From assembly GCA_002794785.1 (NCBI GenBank), contig NBBA01000012.1:992001-1056000 (forward strand): DNA of 64,000 nucleotides. Reading direction: 5' to 3'. The notes under the pieces were generated by a model. That model made no database searches and had not been told where the DNA came from. It saw only the letters and a list, made by a program, of their open reading frames with translations. The DNA comes from Coniferiporia sulphurascens (taxonomy: Eukaryota > Basidiomycota > Agaricomycetes > Hymenochaetales > Hymenochaetaceae). Of the stretch, positions 1 to 13,031 are shown piece by piece. The translations under genes and the position numbers were made by a program. Every line of letters begins with the position of its first letter. Positions within the stretch are counted from its first letter, which is position 1.

Positions 1-3000
1 GATCGTAGACTGCTCTCCGAAAAAACCGACAAGTCTTTCACGAGTCAGAAGAGCGAAGAGGACAGCGTCGAATCACAAGAGCGATCTATGGCCCCATCGC
101 CTGAGACAAGACCAAAATCCCCTCTGAAGCGACGCCTCGATGAAAAAGAGAATGTTTCCGACCCTGATCCTGATCCAGATCCTCCTTCGTACGCAGCTAG
201 CATAGCACGTTCGGGTTTCGTGATAAGTCCTCGAAAAAGCAGGAAACAGCTTAATGCCGATTTCGGTACGAGAGAACGTTCAAAATCCCAAATAAACGGG
301 GTCAAGGAGAGCCTCGTCGTCATGCCGTTTGTCATCCCAGACATGCACCCCGCTGTCCGTGTCCGCTCACCGAATCCGGCGTTCCTTGCCCCCCCAATTG
401 CTGCGCCCAGCAGTATACGATTCTCCGGTCTGGCTCGAACCGAGAGCACCACTGAAGATCTTAATCGGCTTGTCTCGTCCGGCAGCACCGCAACAACTGC
501 AACAACACTGACCACAGGCAGCGGAGGCTTGGGCGTAAAGCAAGCAGGTCCTGCCCAGATGGTGCGCATCGCCCCAGCCGACCTCCCGACACTTCCCGAT
601 CGTGTCGGCGGGATGGTTTTCGATCATAACCTCCGGCGGTGGGTAAAGGAACGTGAGACTTCAGAAAGGACCCCGGCAAGGCCGACGAATCGAACACATT
701 CAGGAGGGACAGATGGTAGTAGCGAGAGCGATGATCCATTCAGGGATATTGAGAGCTTGCGTGACGATGACTCTAACCGCTCACGGCCCGTGCAGATTGC
801 TACAGAGCTCATACCGCACGAAAGCGAACGTGACCACAGCGGCGGAACGGAAGATATGCGAGTCGTTGACTCAGATTCAGACTCGGACTCGGAGTTCGAC
901 GCGCAGCTCTCGTCATTTACATTCGATAACCCCGCTACGGGCGTCGTACAGGTTATGACGGGTGAGGTAGATGATGGCGCCGAGATGGACGAATTAACCG
1001 ATTCAGAGCTGGATGACGAACATGGTGATGTCAGAGAGAACATAGAGATTGTTGCAGACGAAGCTGGGGAAAGCTTCTTTAATAACTTTGCCTCCATGTC
1101 GATTCAAGACGAGGATCTGCCTCCCCATCCGGCCGTCCCTGAGGTCACTGAGGAACCCACTGATGTCTGGCAAGGGGACGTAAATCCCGATGACTCCCCC
1201 ATGGCAGCTGCCACACCTTGTCCAGCGGAAAAGCGGCCTGCACGACCTCCGCGCTCAGCGTTGAAGAGCGCAAGTGTTACTCCCATCAGTAGACCAGGGC
1301 ATAGGCGTTCTGTGAGCTTTTCCGATGGTCGAAAGGATGGAAAAATTCTGGGTCTTGATGCAAGCCAGGATGATAGTCAGGGAGACAGCAGGGACGATAG
1401 TCGGGGGGACACTGGCGCGGCGAATTGTAGCGTCGGAATTCTGGCCTCTGGCTTCCTCACGACGGCGCCATCCTTGCGCTCCAAGCGCATCGCGGACATG
1501 CTGGAGGATCTGGAAGAATCGAGTGAGTTATGCTCACATACGTTTCTGGATTTGCTCGTTGATTTGGGGCACAACCTATAGTACTCGAAGATGAGCCTCC
1601 TCCGAAAGGAAATCAGAATAGGCGACCATATGATCAACTACGGCCGTCAACACCTGAAGTGGATAGCCCTAACTCGAGTGTCGTGTCTCGGCGGTCACTC
1701 ACTCGTTCCCCAACAATCCGGCCACCAGGATATTCAAGTCCACGACGAACAGCGGCGGGAAGTACGCCTGGGCGCATCAATGCAAATGCGACGTTCCTCA
1801 CGGAATGTTCTTTCGGTGTCGCGCACGACCGGCTCGTGGAGGTAATTACGGATGTGCAACCGTTTGAACCTTACTGGGACTCGTTAGCTTCTGTCGATTT
1901 GTCGGGCAGGAAACTTGACAGTGTTGCCCGGCTAAAAGAGTTTCTTCCCAGACTGGATTCGCTAAATTTGTGCGTGCGCGTCGAGTTTCATCATCTGGTG
2001 CTTATATTTTTATTGCCTTTCTTAAGGAACAATAATATACTCTCCTGGTTGAGCGGTATACCAGGAACTGTCCGCACACTTTCTATTGCATCAAATATGT
2101 ACGTGTCTTCTCCGCAGGCTGTTTAGTCCGGAACGCTGAGTCAAATTGTAGCTTGACGAGCCTAACGTCCTTTGGCCATCTCCTGAATCTTGAGAATCTT
2201 GATATCAGTCACAATGACATTGATTCCCTGCAACGTATGTTCGACTAACACAGCATATTATGCGTGCGATTGATCGTCCTTCGTAGAACTCGGTTGCCTC
2301 CGCCATCTCAGAGAGTTCCGCGCAGACGGGAACAAGATAGCAAGCTTGGATGGCCTTGCGCATCTTGATGGACTTCTGAAACTCAGTTTGCAAGGTAACG
2401 AGCTACGGAGCTTGGATTTCTCGACTTTCCGATGGTAAGTCTAATTGCGCTGGATATTTCAAACATGGTTCGTTTAGTTTCGGTATCGGCAATTTCCCGC
2501 AGGTCTCGTCTTGAGCTGCTCAATCTGAGCGACAATCGGCTGGAGAGCGTGCGCGGACTCAGCGCCCTTCCCGCACTTATTTCAATTAACATAGGTACTG
2601 CCTCTTTCCCAAATCTTATATTCTTCCCCTGGAATGGCTCATCCTTACAAACCAAAACCTATAGATAATAACTCACTGTCGTCTTTGGATCAGACTTCCG
2701 ATGAAATTGCTAAAACGGACTCATCAACCACAGCCGTCTTGCAGAAACTCCGCATTCTTCGGCTCAGCGGGAATAGGCTCAAGCATCTAGACGTGGCACG
2801 CTTCCCAAATCTCCGAACGCTCTACGTAGACAATAATTGCTTGGTTGAGGGTAAAGGGACCCAGCGCAGTCAGAAGAAGACGCGTCAGCGATTACTCAAT
2901 ATGCACCGCCTGGGAAAACTGGAAAATCTCAGCGCTCGTAACCAGAGCGGTCCCGGTGTTCGTGATTCTGGTTTGTGAGTGCTCCTTGGGCCCCTGGTTC

Positions 3001-4420
3001 TATTATTCTCTGACAATTATGTACTGATCTGATTGACTTCAATTCAAGGCACCTGCAGAGCGAAGATATTCGTGATGTTAAGCGTCTCTATCTTTCGGGT
3101 ACGTCCCTTCACATGCCCTGGTTCCTCCCTTTCATCGTTGTCTTCACGACGAATATGCAATTTATCCTGATCAATAAACGTTTTCGATGAGTCCTGACGT
3201 CGTATTTCCAGGAAATCCTACGCCACTTCCGCTTGGTCCAACTACACAGGCTTGCTACAACCTCGTATATTTGGAACTTGCAGCCTGTCGGCTCACGACT
3301 TGTCCAGAAAATTTCTCTGTGCTCATGCCAAATATACGCGCATTGAATCTCAATTACAATTTCCTCGAAACAGATGAAATTGCCCGCGGACTTGCAGGGC
3401 TTACACGTTTAAGGAAGTTGACAATCGTCGGCAACCGCATGACAGGAACGAAGGCTCTCATCAAAATGCTCAGCGCGATGGGACAAAATGTTGAGATGCT
3501 TGACTTCAGGTACGTCTAAGCATTTATTTTTTACCTTTTTACTTTAAATGCGGCATGATGCTTTATGGGGATTCTCGGCTGCAGTGTGGATAAGTGCCTC
3601 CGAGGTCATGAGTGGACATGCTCTAGTATTTGCCGACGGCAAATGATCGTAACTGACATATCATGTCCAGTGAAATAATTCCCCCTCTTTTGCCGTTATG
3701 CATAAGCCACGAAGCTGCTTTTCTAGCCGACTGAGTGTCAGCGGACTACTTTTGGGCGGGAATTTTCTCGTCTGTTCAGATTTGGATTTATTATGATCTT
3801 ACGATTGCGGACTTCTTCAGGTACCAAAGGCAACGAGGCTGACTGTTTCCCTTCGTAGAATGAATCCTTGTACCCTGGGATGGTACCTCCCTCTTCTCGT
3901 GCACGATAAGGACGATAATGCACTTTTGCAGCCATCCGAACCACCGAAAGGCCGCCATCACTCTGCCTTTTCTTCCACTCATCCGTTAGTACAAACATCG
4001 GACTCCGACGTTAGGGGTGGGAATGTAGCCGCTTCTGGCTCCGACCTTAAAGAAGCGAGGCAACGCGGGATCGGCAGTGCCCCATCATCGCCGACGGCAG
4101 GCAGCGGCCGTATGCTTGAATCCGGCTCACGGAAAGTTAGCGCAAGCAAGGCGCATCTGACGAAGGGCAAAGACCAAGGTCCGTCTCATTCTCACTGGGA
4201 GGCCCTTGATGCACAATTTCGTCGCGGACTACCCGATAAACTGTATGCTGGGCGTCTTGCCTATCGCGGTCTCGTCATGCGAGCCTGCCCTCAGATACAA
4301 ATTTTGGATGGTGTGAGGATTACGGAGAAGGAGAGGAGAAAGGCAGAAGCGTTACTGAGGCGCGTGCTTAAGGAGGCTGAAACTGCAAACGAGTCTATCC
4401 GCTCGGACGACCGACGATAG
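1..4420 (+). CDS. Cdc11/Nud1-like leucine-rich-repeat scaffold of the septation initiation/mitotic exit network, 5' partial
   Basis: Scaffolds of this family (Cdc11 in fission yeast, Nud1 in budding yeast, centriolin-related) sit on the spindle pole body and recruit the GTPase-kinase cascade that triggers septation. The frame is open from base 1, so the first ATG at 88 is probably internal. I join exons 1-1522, 1582-1969, 2027-2098, 2152-2234, 2287-2434, 2503-2594, 2665-2974, 3049-3098, 3212-3509 and 3859-4420. All nine junction phases match and give 1,174 codons before TAG. The N-terminal half is acidic and serine-rich. The motif RRSVSFSDGRKDGKI (about codon 435), typical of this family, precedes the repeats. 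About a dozen LRRs (for example LSLQGNELRSLDF, LRILRLSGNRL) run from about 1890 to 3510. The C-terminal part (GLVMRACPQIQILDGVRI) looks like an LRR cap. The family assignment is inference from this layout. Confidence 0.78.
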
Positions 4421-7400
4421 CGATGTCGAGGCTTCTGAAGGACGTGAAGAAAGCTTGTATCGGAGTTGTGAGGGTCATCACAATCAACGCGATGGGATAA
4501 GGGTGAAGTGCGGACAGGTCTACGACTATGTTAAAGGGCCCTACGAAGCAGTTTCTCAAGATTAAGAGCGCGGAGGGCTCACGATTGGATGATCAAGAAC
4601 TTAGATTCTCCCACTCCGAAAGGCTGCTTTGGCCTGATGAGCGGCCGACCTTCCATCCCCAGATCTACGATATTTGTCTTAATTGGGCACGATCCACATC
4701 AGGCCTGGGGTTTACAAGATGGCAGTGTGTACTGGCCAATCCTAATAGTGTTGAGCGCATCCGAGGTCGCGGCTCCCCTCGGTTTCTTTGTCAAATTTCC
4801 CGATACTTTCGCGCTATGCTGCGTCGTCCTTCGTATGCGCTCAACTCTCCCGTTCTGATCGGGTCAGCGAAGTCCGGAACTTGTTTCCTGGCTCCTAGTG
4901 TAAGGTTTGGCGCTAATTAACGCCTGATTGCGTGTATAATAGTTTACGAATTCCGTTCTTCTACTGTTCATCATCATCACATCATCATCTATCGCATTTA
5001 TTCGTCACCTATGAACTATGTCTCGTCTCACATATAGCTTTTTGGCATCCATCCTTCTCAAGGATTTGATTTTGTATATTCCTATGCACCTTATGACAAT
5101 GAACGACAATAGCACACTTTATTCACTGGCATTCTTTTTTGTTGGTTCGACCGCCTTGATCAGTTCGTAGCGCTGTTGAGGACCAACCGCATCTTTGTGT
5201 GCAAAATTACGCGAACACGCCGGTAATACTGCTCCTTCAAATGGGTGAAGGCGTTTTATCCTGTTTGATCTATCAGAGCTAGTACTACTGTAGTGTGTGC
5301 GGAAGGTCCTCGGCGAAACTTTAAAACTATTCTACTGGCCGAGGTACGCACGATTTAAAAAAAAATTGTAACTATGATAAATTGCAAGGGAAAAAAAATC
5401 GTCCGCTGCGCGCAATTTCTCCGAAGCGCGACATGACTGTGGGATCCCGTCGAGGGGTTCCAAGCAAGTTAATCCTACCGGGAGCCCTGAGCTTGCAGCT
5501 CGTGGCTCGGTGCCCGAGGAGATTAAAAAAAACCTACTGCGAAGACTCGGTACGTTCGGGCTTGCGTTTTCATTCGCGCCCATTGAGCCCGGGGTGGAAG
5601 CATTATTTGCTACAAACACGTAGTGTTCATTCACTCAGGAAAATGCGCTTGATCAAATAGGCCCAGCTTACCTCCTCCCTCGCGCTTCTCGGCTGTTCTG
5701 GCCAGTATTGGCCCATCAGCGTTCTGGACTAACTATAGTCCGCTCGATTCGATTCGATTCGATGCTGCGTCTCCGCCTCATTCTCCACCTTCCGCTAAAT
5801 GGAAAAGCACGATCGGGGCACGATCGGTTGTACTGGGCTGATAGCCCGAGGCCCGAGTACCCTAATCCTCCAGCTTTAGTAAACACCCAACGCGATGCTA
5901 TACTAATTAACGATACTCAGCACCATGATGCGTATTTGGTACTCGCGTTCCAGGTGGGCCTGGTAGGGAACCGGTAGCTTTTTATATGTACATATATGCA
6001 AAGATTTGCACACATGTTCATTCAAGTATATATGTGTATATATATGTACCGAATCAAGTGACGCCCAGATCCATGCGGAGTCCGTAAAAAAGCGCGAGGT
6101 GTGGCGTCCAAACGAGGTGTGGCGTCCGGTTCTGGCTGAGCTAAGCAGACGAGGGCGTTGTGGCTTTCAACCCAATGGGGATTACGTAATCACTGTGTAA
6201 CTCACCCCGTTCTACACTGTGTCTCGCGTTGCGATATTCATCGAGTTCAAAGTAGCTTACCGGTGTGATGTAAGACTCAACCACACACATCTATTTATAA
6301 AACCGTATCGTCGTCTGCGTTTGTGACTGAAACGATTTTACCCTGCATCTTCCCCCTCGTATCCCGTATTCATCCGCTCGGAAAAACTAAGGAGTATATT
6401 GTGTTACGCGGGAAGGAGGGGGAAAACAGAATTCCAAAGGATAAATTGTTCGATCGATGTACTACGCCGGAGGTTTGTGAGTGCCGAGCAGTAGGGCTGG
6501 TCGTCCAGCCATACCGTGGTGAGAGCCGGGAGGATTGGGCGCTGGTTTCTGGTGCTTCGAACAACTTGGAAGTCGCAGACTCGAGGCTCAGGGGGGTAAA
6601 TCCCGGCAATAAGCGATGACGCTAGATTTTATTACTAAGATATGTATCTCAAAACAAACTTAAGATGAAGAAAAAAATAGTTTTTGAAATAACGGAAAGG
6701 CAAAATACCTGACAGCGCCGATCCTGATTCCCGATTCCCGAACCCAAACTACCTCTATGATACTTCACGAAGGCCGGCTGTCTGTTCTCCCCGCGCTTCC
6801 GAACATACCATCGGCGTGCTGTTGGAGGCTCGGGCATCGGAGTTAGAGGGCCGGTTACGATATTCGGCACTTCCGCCCTCATCCCGGGCCCGGACCCGGT
6901 GCGGCTACTAATTGGTCACCCGTTGCTGGATTGGATGCCGGCCGGGCTGGCAGGTTGTGTCCTTGCGCGACAGCGGTAGAGGCGAGATTAGGCGTTTAAA
7001 TTTTATGCTTGAGTTTTTAGACGCTTAGGCTCTTTTGACGTCTTGCTGTCTGTCCTTTGACGTTTGCTTTGTGCACGCGCGTATGGATCGCGGATGCAAA
7101 TGTGTATTCATGTGGATATAGGGGGAGTAGAGCTCACGGTGGTACATATGCGATCGGGCAACGCATTTGGAGGCGTATCTAGAGAAAAAGGGTGTGGGTG
7201 TTGACCGTCAGATGCACTGCTATGTGGAAAAAGCCGGAATGCAGAAGAAGGGGAAGGGATTTCAGAAAGTCCGGTGTATAGAGAGGATGAGATGACCGTA
7301 CAAACGCGGGTGCGAAGAGACAGTACTGCGCAGTACTGCGCGAGACCCTCCACGCAATCGTATCGGTTGAGCCGGCGCGAGAAGGCCCCGGTCTTCAGAT

Positions 7401-9153
7401 ATCAGGACGAAAAACAGGAGCGATAGCGGTGCGTGGATAGGGGGGGCAAGGAGACGGAATTTCATCTATTGGTAAGTTCTGACCAAAACAGGACGAATGC
7501 AACAAGTATACAATCTTTTTGTACATTCTATCTTCTCCTTTCTTCTCTCCTTCTTTGGTCAATTTGATATTATATTTATAAGTACCGGGACTCGACCTCG
7601 CGAGGGGGTGTTTGATGGATCAGTGCGTCCCTCGTGGGTGCACTTCCAAGCCGGTGGGCAGCGGCGCGGAACTGATGATACTGTACTGGAGAGGGAAAGA
7701 GGCGAAGGGGAATGCCACATGGGCTAGTTCACTAGCGCGTACTGGACTCAGGATCTGATAGTTCGAGTCGCGAGTATGTGGCAACACGGAACGAGACATT
7801 CCGGTCAATGCTCACGCGCAAGGCGGGCCGGGGCGATTGGACAGAATACCGTGGGGAGGTGGCGTCCGGTGATTTAATTACACTCTGAGGGAGGCGAAAG
7901 GCGGGGGAATGGAAGCTGAGGCGAAGGAGGGAAAGGGAGGGGCCGGATGGTTAGAGACAATTGGTGACCTCTGCAACGGCCGACTTTGGAGATTCCGAAT
8001 ACACTGTGTGTTGCATGCGTTGCAGTTTCAGCCGCAGTCTAGACCTCAGCCTTGGTCTTAGCTTTGGCTTTCGACCGTAATTATTGCACCGCCATAGGGT
8101 ATTTTATGCAGGGTACGTAGGAGATTTGGTACTGTGGGTCTTGATGACCACCCAAGGACCAGGATTGGGATACATTGTTTTACACGGACAAAACAAAATC
8201 GAACCAGGAGGTTGGCTCTTCCGGACTCTGTATTCTTCCCTCGCACTTTTTTCATGTTTTTTACACTCGGCGCTCCGGAGGAGCCTAGTTGAGGCCGTGC
8301 GTTTTGATACAATAAGGTATAGTGAATGCATTCTGGTGTTTCTGGCCTATCTGAAGGGTTGATGGGCGCACAGAGAGGTACTAGGAGGGTGGGCGTCCTG
8401 CGGGGAAGCAGGGTAACTTAGATAGACTCAAACGGAGGCTTGTCGCCCCCGGAAAGAGCAGAGCGAAAGGAGTGTGTAAGAGTCATAGTGAGCGATGAGT
8501 CGTACATGATTCCCGAATTTCGGATTTCGGATTGCAGGACAGCGAGCAGCAAGTCCCTGGCAGCGTGTAGGCAGCTCGCGACGCCGAGTCGGAGGTACGG
8601 TAGGTTTAATCTTCCGCCCTCTCCGCAGCGTGCGTCTCATATGGAGGGGGATCGGTGGTCGGAGGAATGGGGTAGTTAGGATGAGGCGGTGGCTAGTAGC
8701 CTAGTGATGTCTTGGAAGCGCGCGCGCAACGCCACCCCCTTTGCCCGTGTATGCACGAGCGCGCTAGAAAGGTGGGTGCGGAGGGCTGCGCGTGATACGC
8801 CCTGTTGTGGGTGTGGGTATGAGCGCGAGACGCAAACACGCGGCTGACTCGGCCCGGAGGGTGAGCGTACGCGCCGTAGTTCTGCCTCCGTAGTCCAGAC
8901 GGCGCTGGGTGGAGGGCCGCGGGGAGATTTCTGTGCGGCGGGTCGCACTCAGTGCTTAGACAGGGAAAAAATTGACAGGTATACGCACGGGGGGAATGAG
9001 ATGCGGGGGGTTACATCGCTCTCGAACCCGCGCGCACAGCACACGGCTCTAGGTGAGGAATGACCTGATGGTAAAAGAAAAAAAATGAATTTAAAAGCAG
9101 AAACACGAACACATGTCAAGGGGGAAAGAATAGGACGAAGAACAGAACCATTC

Positions 9154-9189
9154 CAATATCAATCCCAATATCAATCCCAATATCAACTC
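9154..9189. repeat. 12-bp tandem repeat, three copies
   Basis: The unit CAATATCAATCC repeats three times, the last with one change (CAACTCC). It lies in the gene-free interval and has no visible coding role. Confidence 0.7.
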
Positions 9190-12100
9190 CAATGTAACTC
9201 TCGATGCTTCAATTGCAAGCTGTTGCAAGGACGACGCATCGCCCCCAGCTGGACTCGACCCCACGCTCCTCTACTGCTGGGCCGCCGGTGTTCAGCGCGA
9301 GCACCCTTGAGAGACCTGATCTACGGTCGACTACCCGTCTTAGCGAAGGGCTATGCACAGCGACGCCGATGCTGTGCGCCATATCATGAGGGTTGACCCA
9401 ACGACGCCCCCTAGGGGAAGTAAGGTTTCTGCGCACTGCGTGTTGTCAAGGCGCGCTGATCAGCACGGCGATCCCTGCGCCCGCATGCTGTTTTGTTTCC
9501 GCTGGTCATTTCCCTCCTCGGCGCGGAGGCTTTACGATTACGTACATTATCGTCGCTTACCAATTCCGATCACCATCATCACACTCAGGCTTTGCTTTGT
9601 TTTTCCTACACTTGTTCTGATGTGGAGTGATGCTGTTTTAGGGGGTGTTAACATTTTTGTTAGTGCTATTGATGTTAGAAGGAACACATGCCGCAATTCC
9701 GACTCAGCTCATTCTGATATGCTTCGCTGTCTCACAACCAGGCGGTCGATAACCTCAGTGATGGACGGAACATCTCCTATCCTTCAATCAAGTTTCGCGG
9801 CGAAGGAAAAAAGGAAGTCTTCAAGTAGGGGGAGGGTTCTCCAAAAAAAAAGGAAGGAAAAGAAGTGTGTCCGTCGCATAAAGAGATAATACATACATAT
9901 CAGTATCATCATCACCATCGTTGATTAATATTTAATCGGCTCAGGGCCGCCCCGGAAGATCACGTCCACGTATGGGTACATTAACGCGAGGGCATGATAT
10001 TGGGTCTTTGGGTTCTCCGTTCTGCATTGAGCAGGACGAGAAAAGAAAGTTCGCGCGAAGATAGGAAGCGGAGGGTCGATGCGCTCCCCGTTTGATGGAG
10101 CGCTTCACGGTGCTAATCGAGTACAGATGCGTGTGTGTATGCTAGCCGCAGAATCCGAGGTAGCAACGGGCACGGATGTTGAGCAAATATCAGCACGAGA
10201 TCAGTCCCCCCTGCGGGCGATGCGGGTAGACGCGCTCTGTCACCTGGCTTGGCGCTGTGGGAGGTCTACTGAGGCCTGTGGGCGTGCGCCGGGGAAGAGC
10301 CGTGGATCTACAGAACTCCGCCCAAATGGGAAGGATGGATGAATGCGGGGGGTAAAATGATCGAGATGCGCACTTAATACTGCGCCAGGGACGCCCGGTC
10401 TCAATCTACTCCCACAATCCCACGAACAATATGAAGAGGACATATTTGCTTTGCGCGCGCTTCCAAAGCGCAGGACGAGAGCCACGAGGTCACATACAGC
10501 GGGGACTTGGCACCAAAGAATAATTTCCACTACAGAAGCGCTTGGACGGTAATCAACACCCCTCGGTTTTCCGCGTCAATACGCGTGCGTTAGTGCGGTT
10601 GATGGATTGATGGTGTGTTCACTCCTATCGGGTAATCCGGAGTAAGCACCAGTGATCCCAGCCACTACTGATTTTTCTCACGCCACACTACTCGTCCCCA
10701 CGGCTAATCGTGAATCGTCGGAATCACGATCACCGTTCAATAGTAATATAGTATGTCTAAGGCGCTCGCCGGTTATTGCTGTGCGTGTCCCGAACCGGCG
10801 GGCGTCGTCGGAAGGTGGAGGGCCCGCTGCGGCGCGCGGAGATGTTGCGTGAGGGGCGCTATATATGTGATGAATCATACTTTTCTTAACTCCGTTCGCA
10901 AAGGCACACACGTACACCGTCGGAGTTCGGAGTCGGAGCGTACGGTAGCTCAGAGCACTGTAGTCAGTTAAAGGTAGGCTTGCGCCTTAACTCAAGGGGT
11001 CCAGCACCGCGTATCAAATGTCGGATATTGCACATTGCGAGTTCGCGTATCACACTTTCCAATCGCATTTGTATAAAAAAAGCGGGAGGAGCCAAAAAGA
11101 AGTCGAAGTCAGATGAGAGGAGGGAGGACGCTTTTGACGGAGATCACGAATGCGCGAGGAATTTCGAATAAGATATCATTCGCGGCAGATGGTCGTCGCG
11201 ATCTGCAATCGGCTATCGCAAAACGGGGGCAGATCGAAATTGTGCTACTCGAACTTCGTCTTCGGGCTTCGTCTTCGTTGCTGGACTCGTCTGTGGACTA
11301 GCCAAGGGGCGGAGATCCGGAAGAAAAAAGGGGACCAATACAAAGGAGAACAGACGCATGGGCGCAACAGAGGCGGGTTGAACGCCTGGTTCTGATCGTA
11401 TGACGCCCCCCGCTTGTTCACGTACCGACACGCTGAGATGCGGACGGAGGAAGCTCTGGAAACCCACATCCATGGGTGACGGAACAAATCTAACAGTCGA
11501 ACGAAAGTGTCGAAATAACGTCAGATACGTCTACATAGTTTAATTTGAAACGAGATTCGAGTCCGTCCGCCCTTCGATAGTTGGATTGAATTACTGTAAA
11601 TTGTATTAGGATGGGGACTGAATTAGGATTGGATTGGACAGATGGGATGGGATTGGCAAATTGGATTGGACTGGTAAATTGGACGCCCAGGCACAGACGG
11701 TAAACTGAGACAGGCGCGCGTCCGATACTCCGAAGTCGTACTACGAAGTACTATGCTGAGCGCTTGGCAGAGCCTCAGACTGGCTAGCAGCGCGCGCGAG
11801 CGCAATTCGCACGGTATTATTGGGGCGAATGATGATGACAATATTAATGACGTTGAGTTGATTCATGTAGCCGATTACGTCGCGCATATGTGTTCGTGTG
11901 TTATTACGTGGTGTTGGTAGCGAATCAAAGGGAACGTACGGAAGTGGGCGTGTCGAGGGGGAGTCCGAGTCGGTGCTTCGGCGGCTCGGGCGCTCGGGGA
12001 AGGGGGAATTAAGCTTTCGTTCATTTTCGTGTGGGAAATAGAAAAGAAAAAATATAGAGCCGCACAGCACGGGGAAGAACCAGGCTGACATACATCATGG

Positions 12101-13005
12101 TCAGCGTCAGAAACAGATATGCTGTGCTTGTCAGAATGAGCCAGAATATCGAGACCTAAACCAGAACCAGCAGACGCCCGAACCCAGTCGCACCCGTAAT
12201 AAGCACTCACGACAAGATCAAAACAATCAGCAAGTAGTTGAACAGACGATCGCACCGCATCGCAACGCAGAGCATTCACATTTACATTCACAGCATCATC
12301 AAACCCATCATCATAGAGTCGTAGGCTATCAATAGTACGAGGAAACTAAGGGCGTAACTCGAGCTTCGAGAGGGAGAAAGCGACATCAAAACAAGATGGG
12401 ATTTCAGAAGAGGTCTCGAGTTCTCCCGCAGACTCTTCCGAGATGTAGATGAGGCAAGAAAGGTGAGGGAATCAGGACATCAAGGCATCAGGGCATCAGG
12501 TCCCAGACACGGTTTGCCAAGTTCAGCTTCAGCAGCTTCGGCTTCAACGCTAGCCTCTATGGGCCACCGGATGCAGATCCAGGCTCCAGGCTATCTCAGG
12601 CTTCCAGTTCCCAAGTTTGAGTTTCCGCTGGCAGATCCAGATTGGTGTTTGGGCTCGAGGGCCAGGTCCTTGATCTTGTATCCTGGAGGTCGAGGCGGAT
12701 GGGAAAACATCGGTGGCGGCTCGAAAGGAGTTAGAACTGCCAGTGGGCGAAAGAAAAAAAAGAGAGGGAGAGGGAGGAAGGGAAGCCAGGGCCATCAGCG
12801 GCGGTGGTACTGTTAGTACCAGAGGCAGACGGCAAGAGCAGAATCAGCGAGCACCAGCGCTAAACAGCTTTAACAGCGACATCACTGGCAGCACCAGCAC
12901 CAGAATCAAGCTCGGAACTAGAGCTAGAACCCCTTAGGGATCTCCATTCGGAGCAGCGCAGGGCGGAGCAGGAGCGTCGAAAGGTCGATTTTAGAATAAG
13001 GGCAT

Positions 13006-13031
13006 CATTAGCTCATTAGCTCATTAGCTCA
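13006..13031. repeat. 8-bp tandem repeat, about three copies
   Basis: The unit CATTAGCT repeats three times in a row in the intergenic interval. The function is unknown; it is probably a simple sequence repeat. Confidence 0.7.

Noticed and set aside
9353..9889. 178-codon open frame in the large intergenic gap
   Set aside because: Biased basic composition, no recognisable family, no codon or exon support, and overlapping frames of similar length on both strands.
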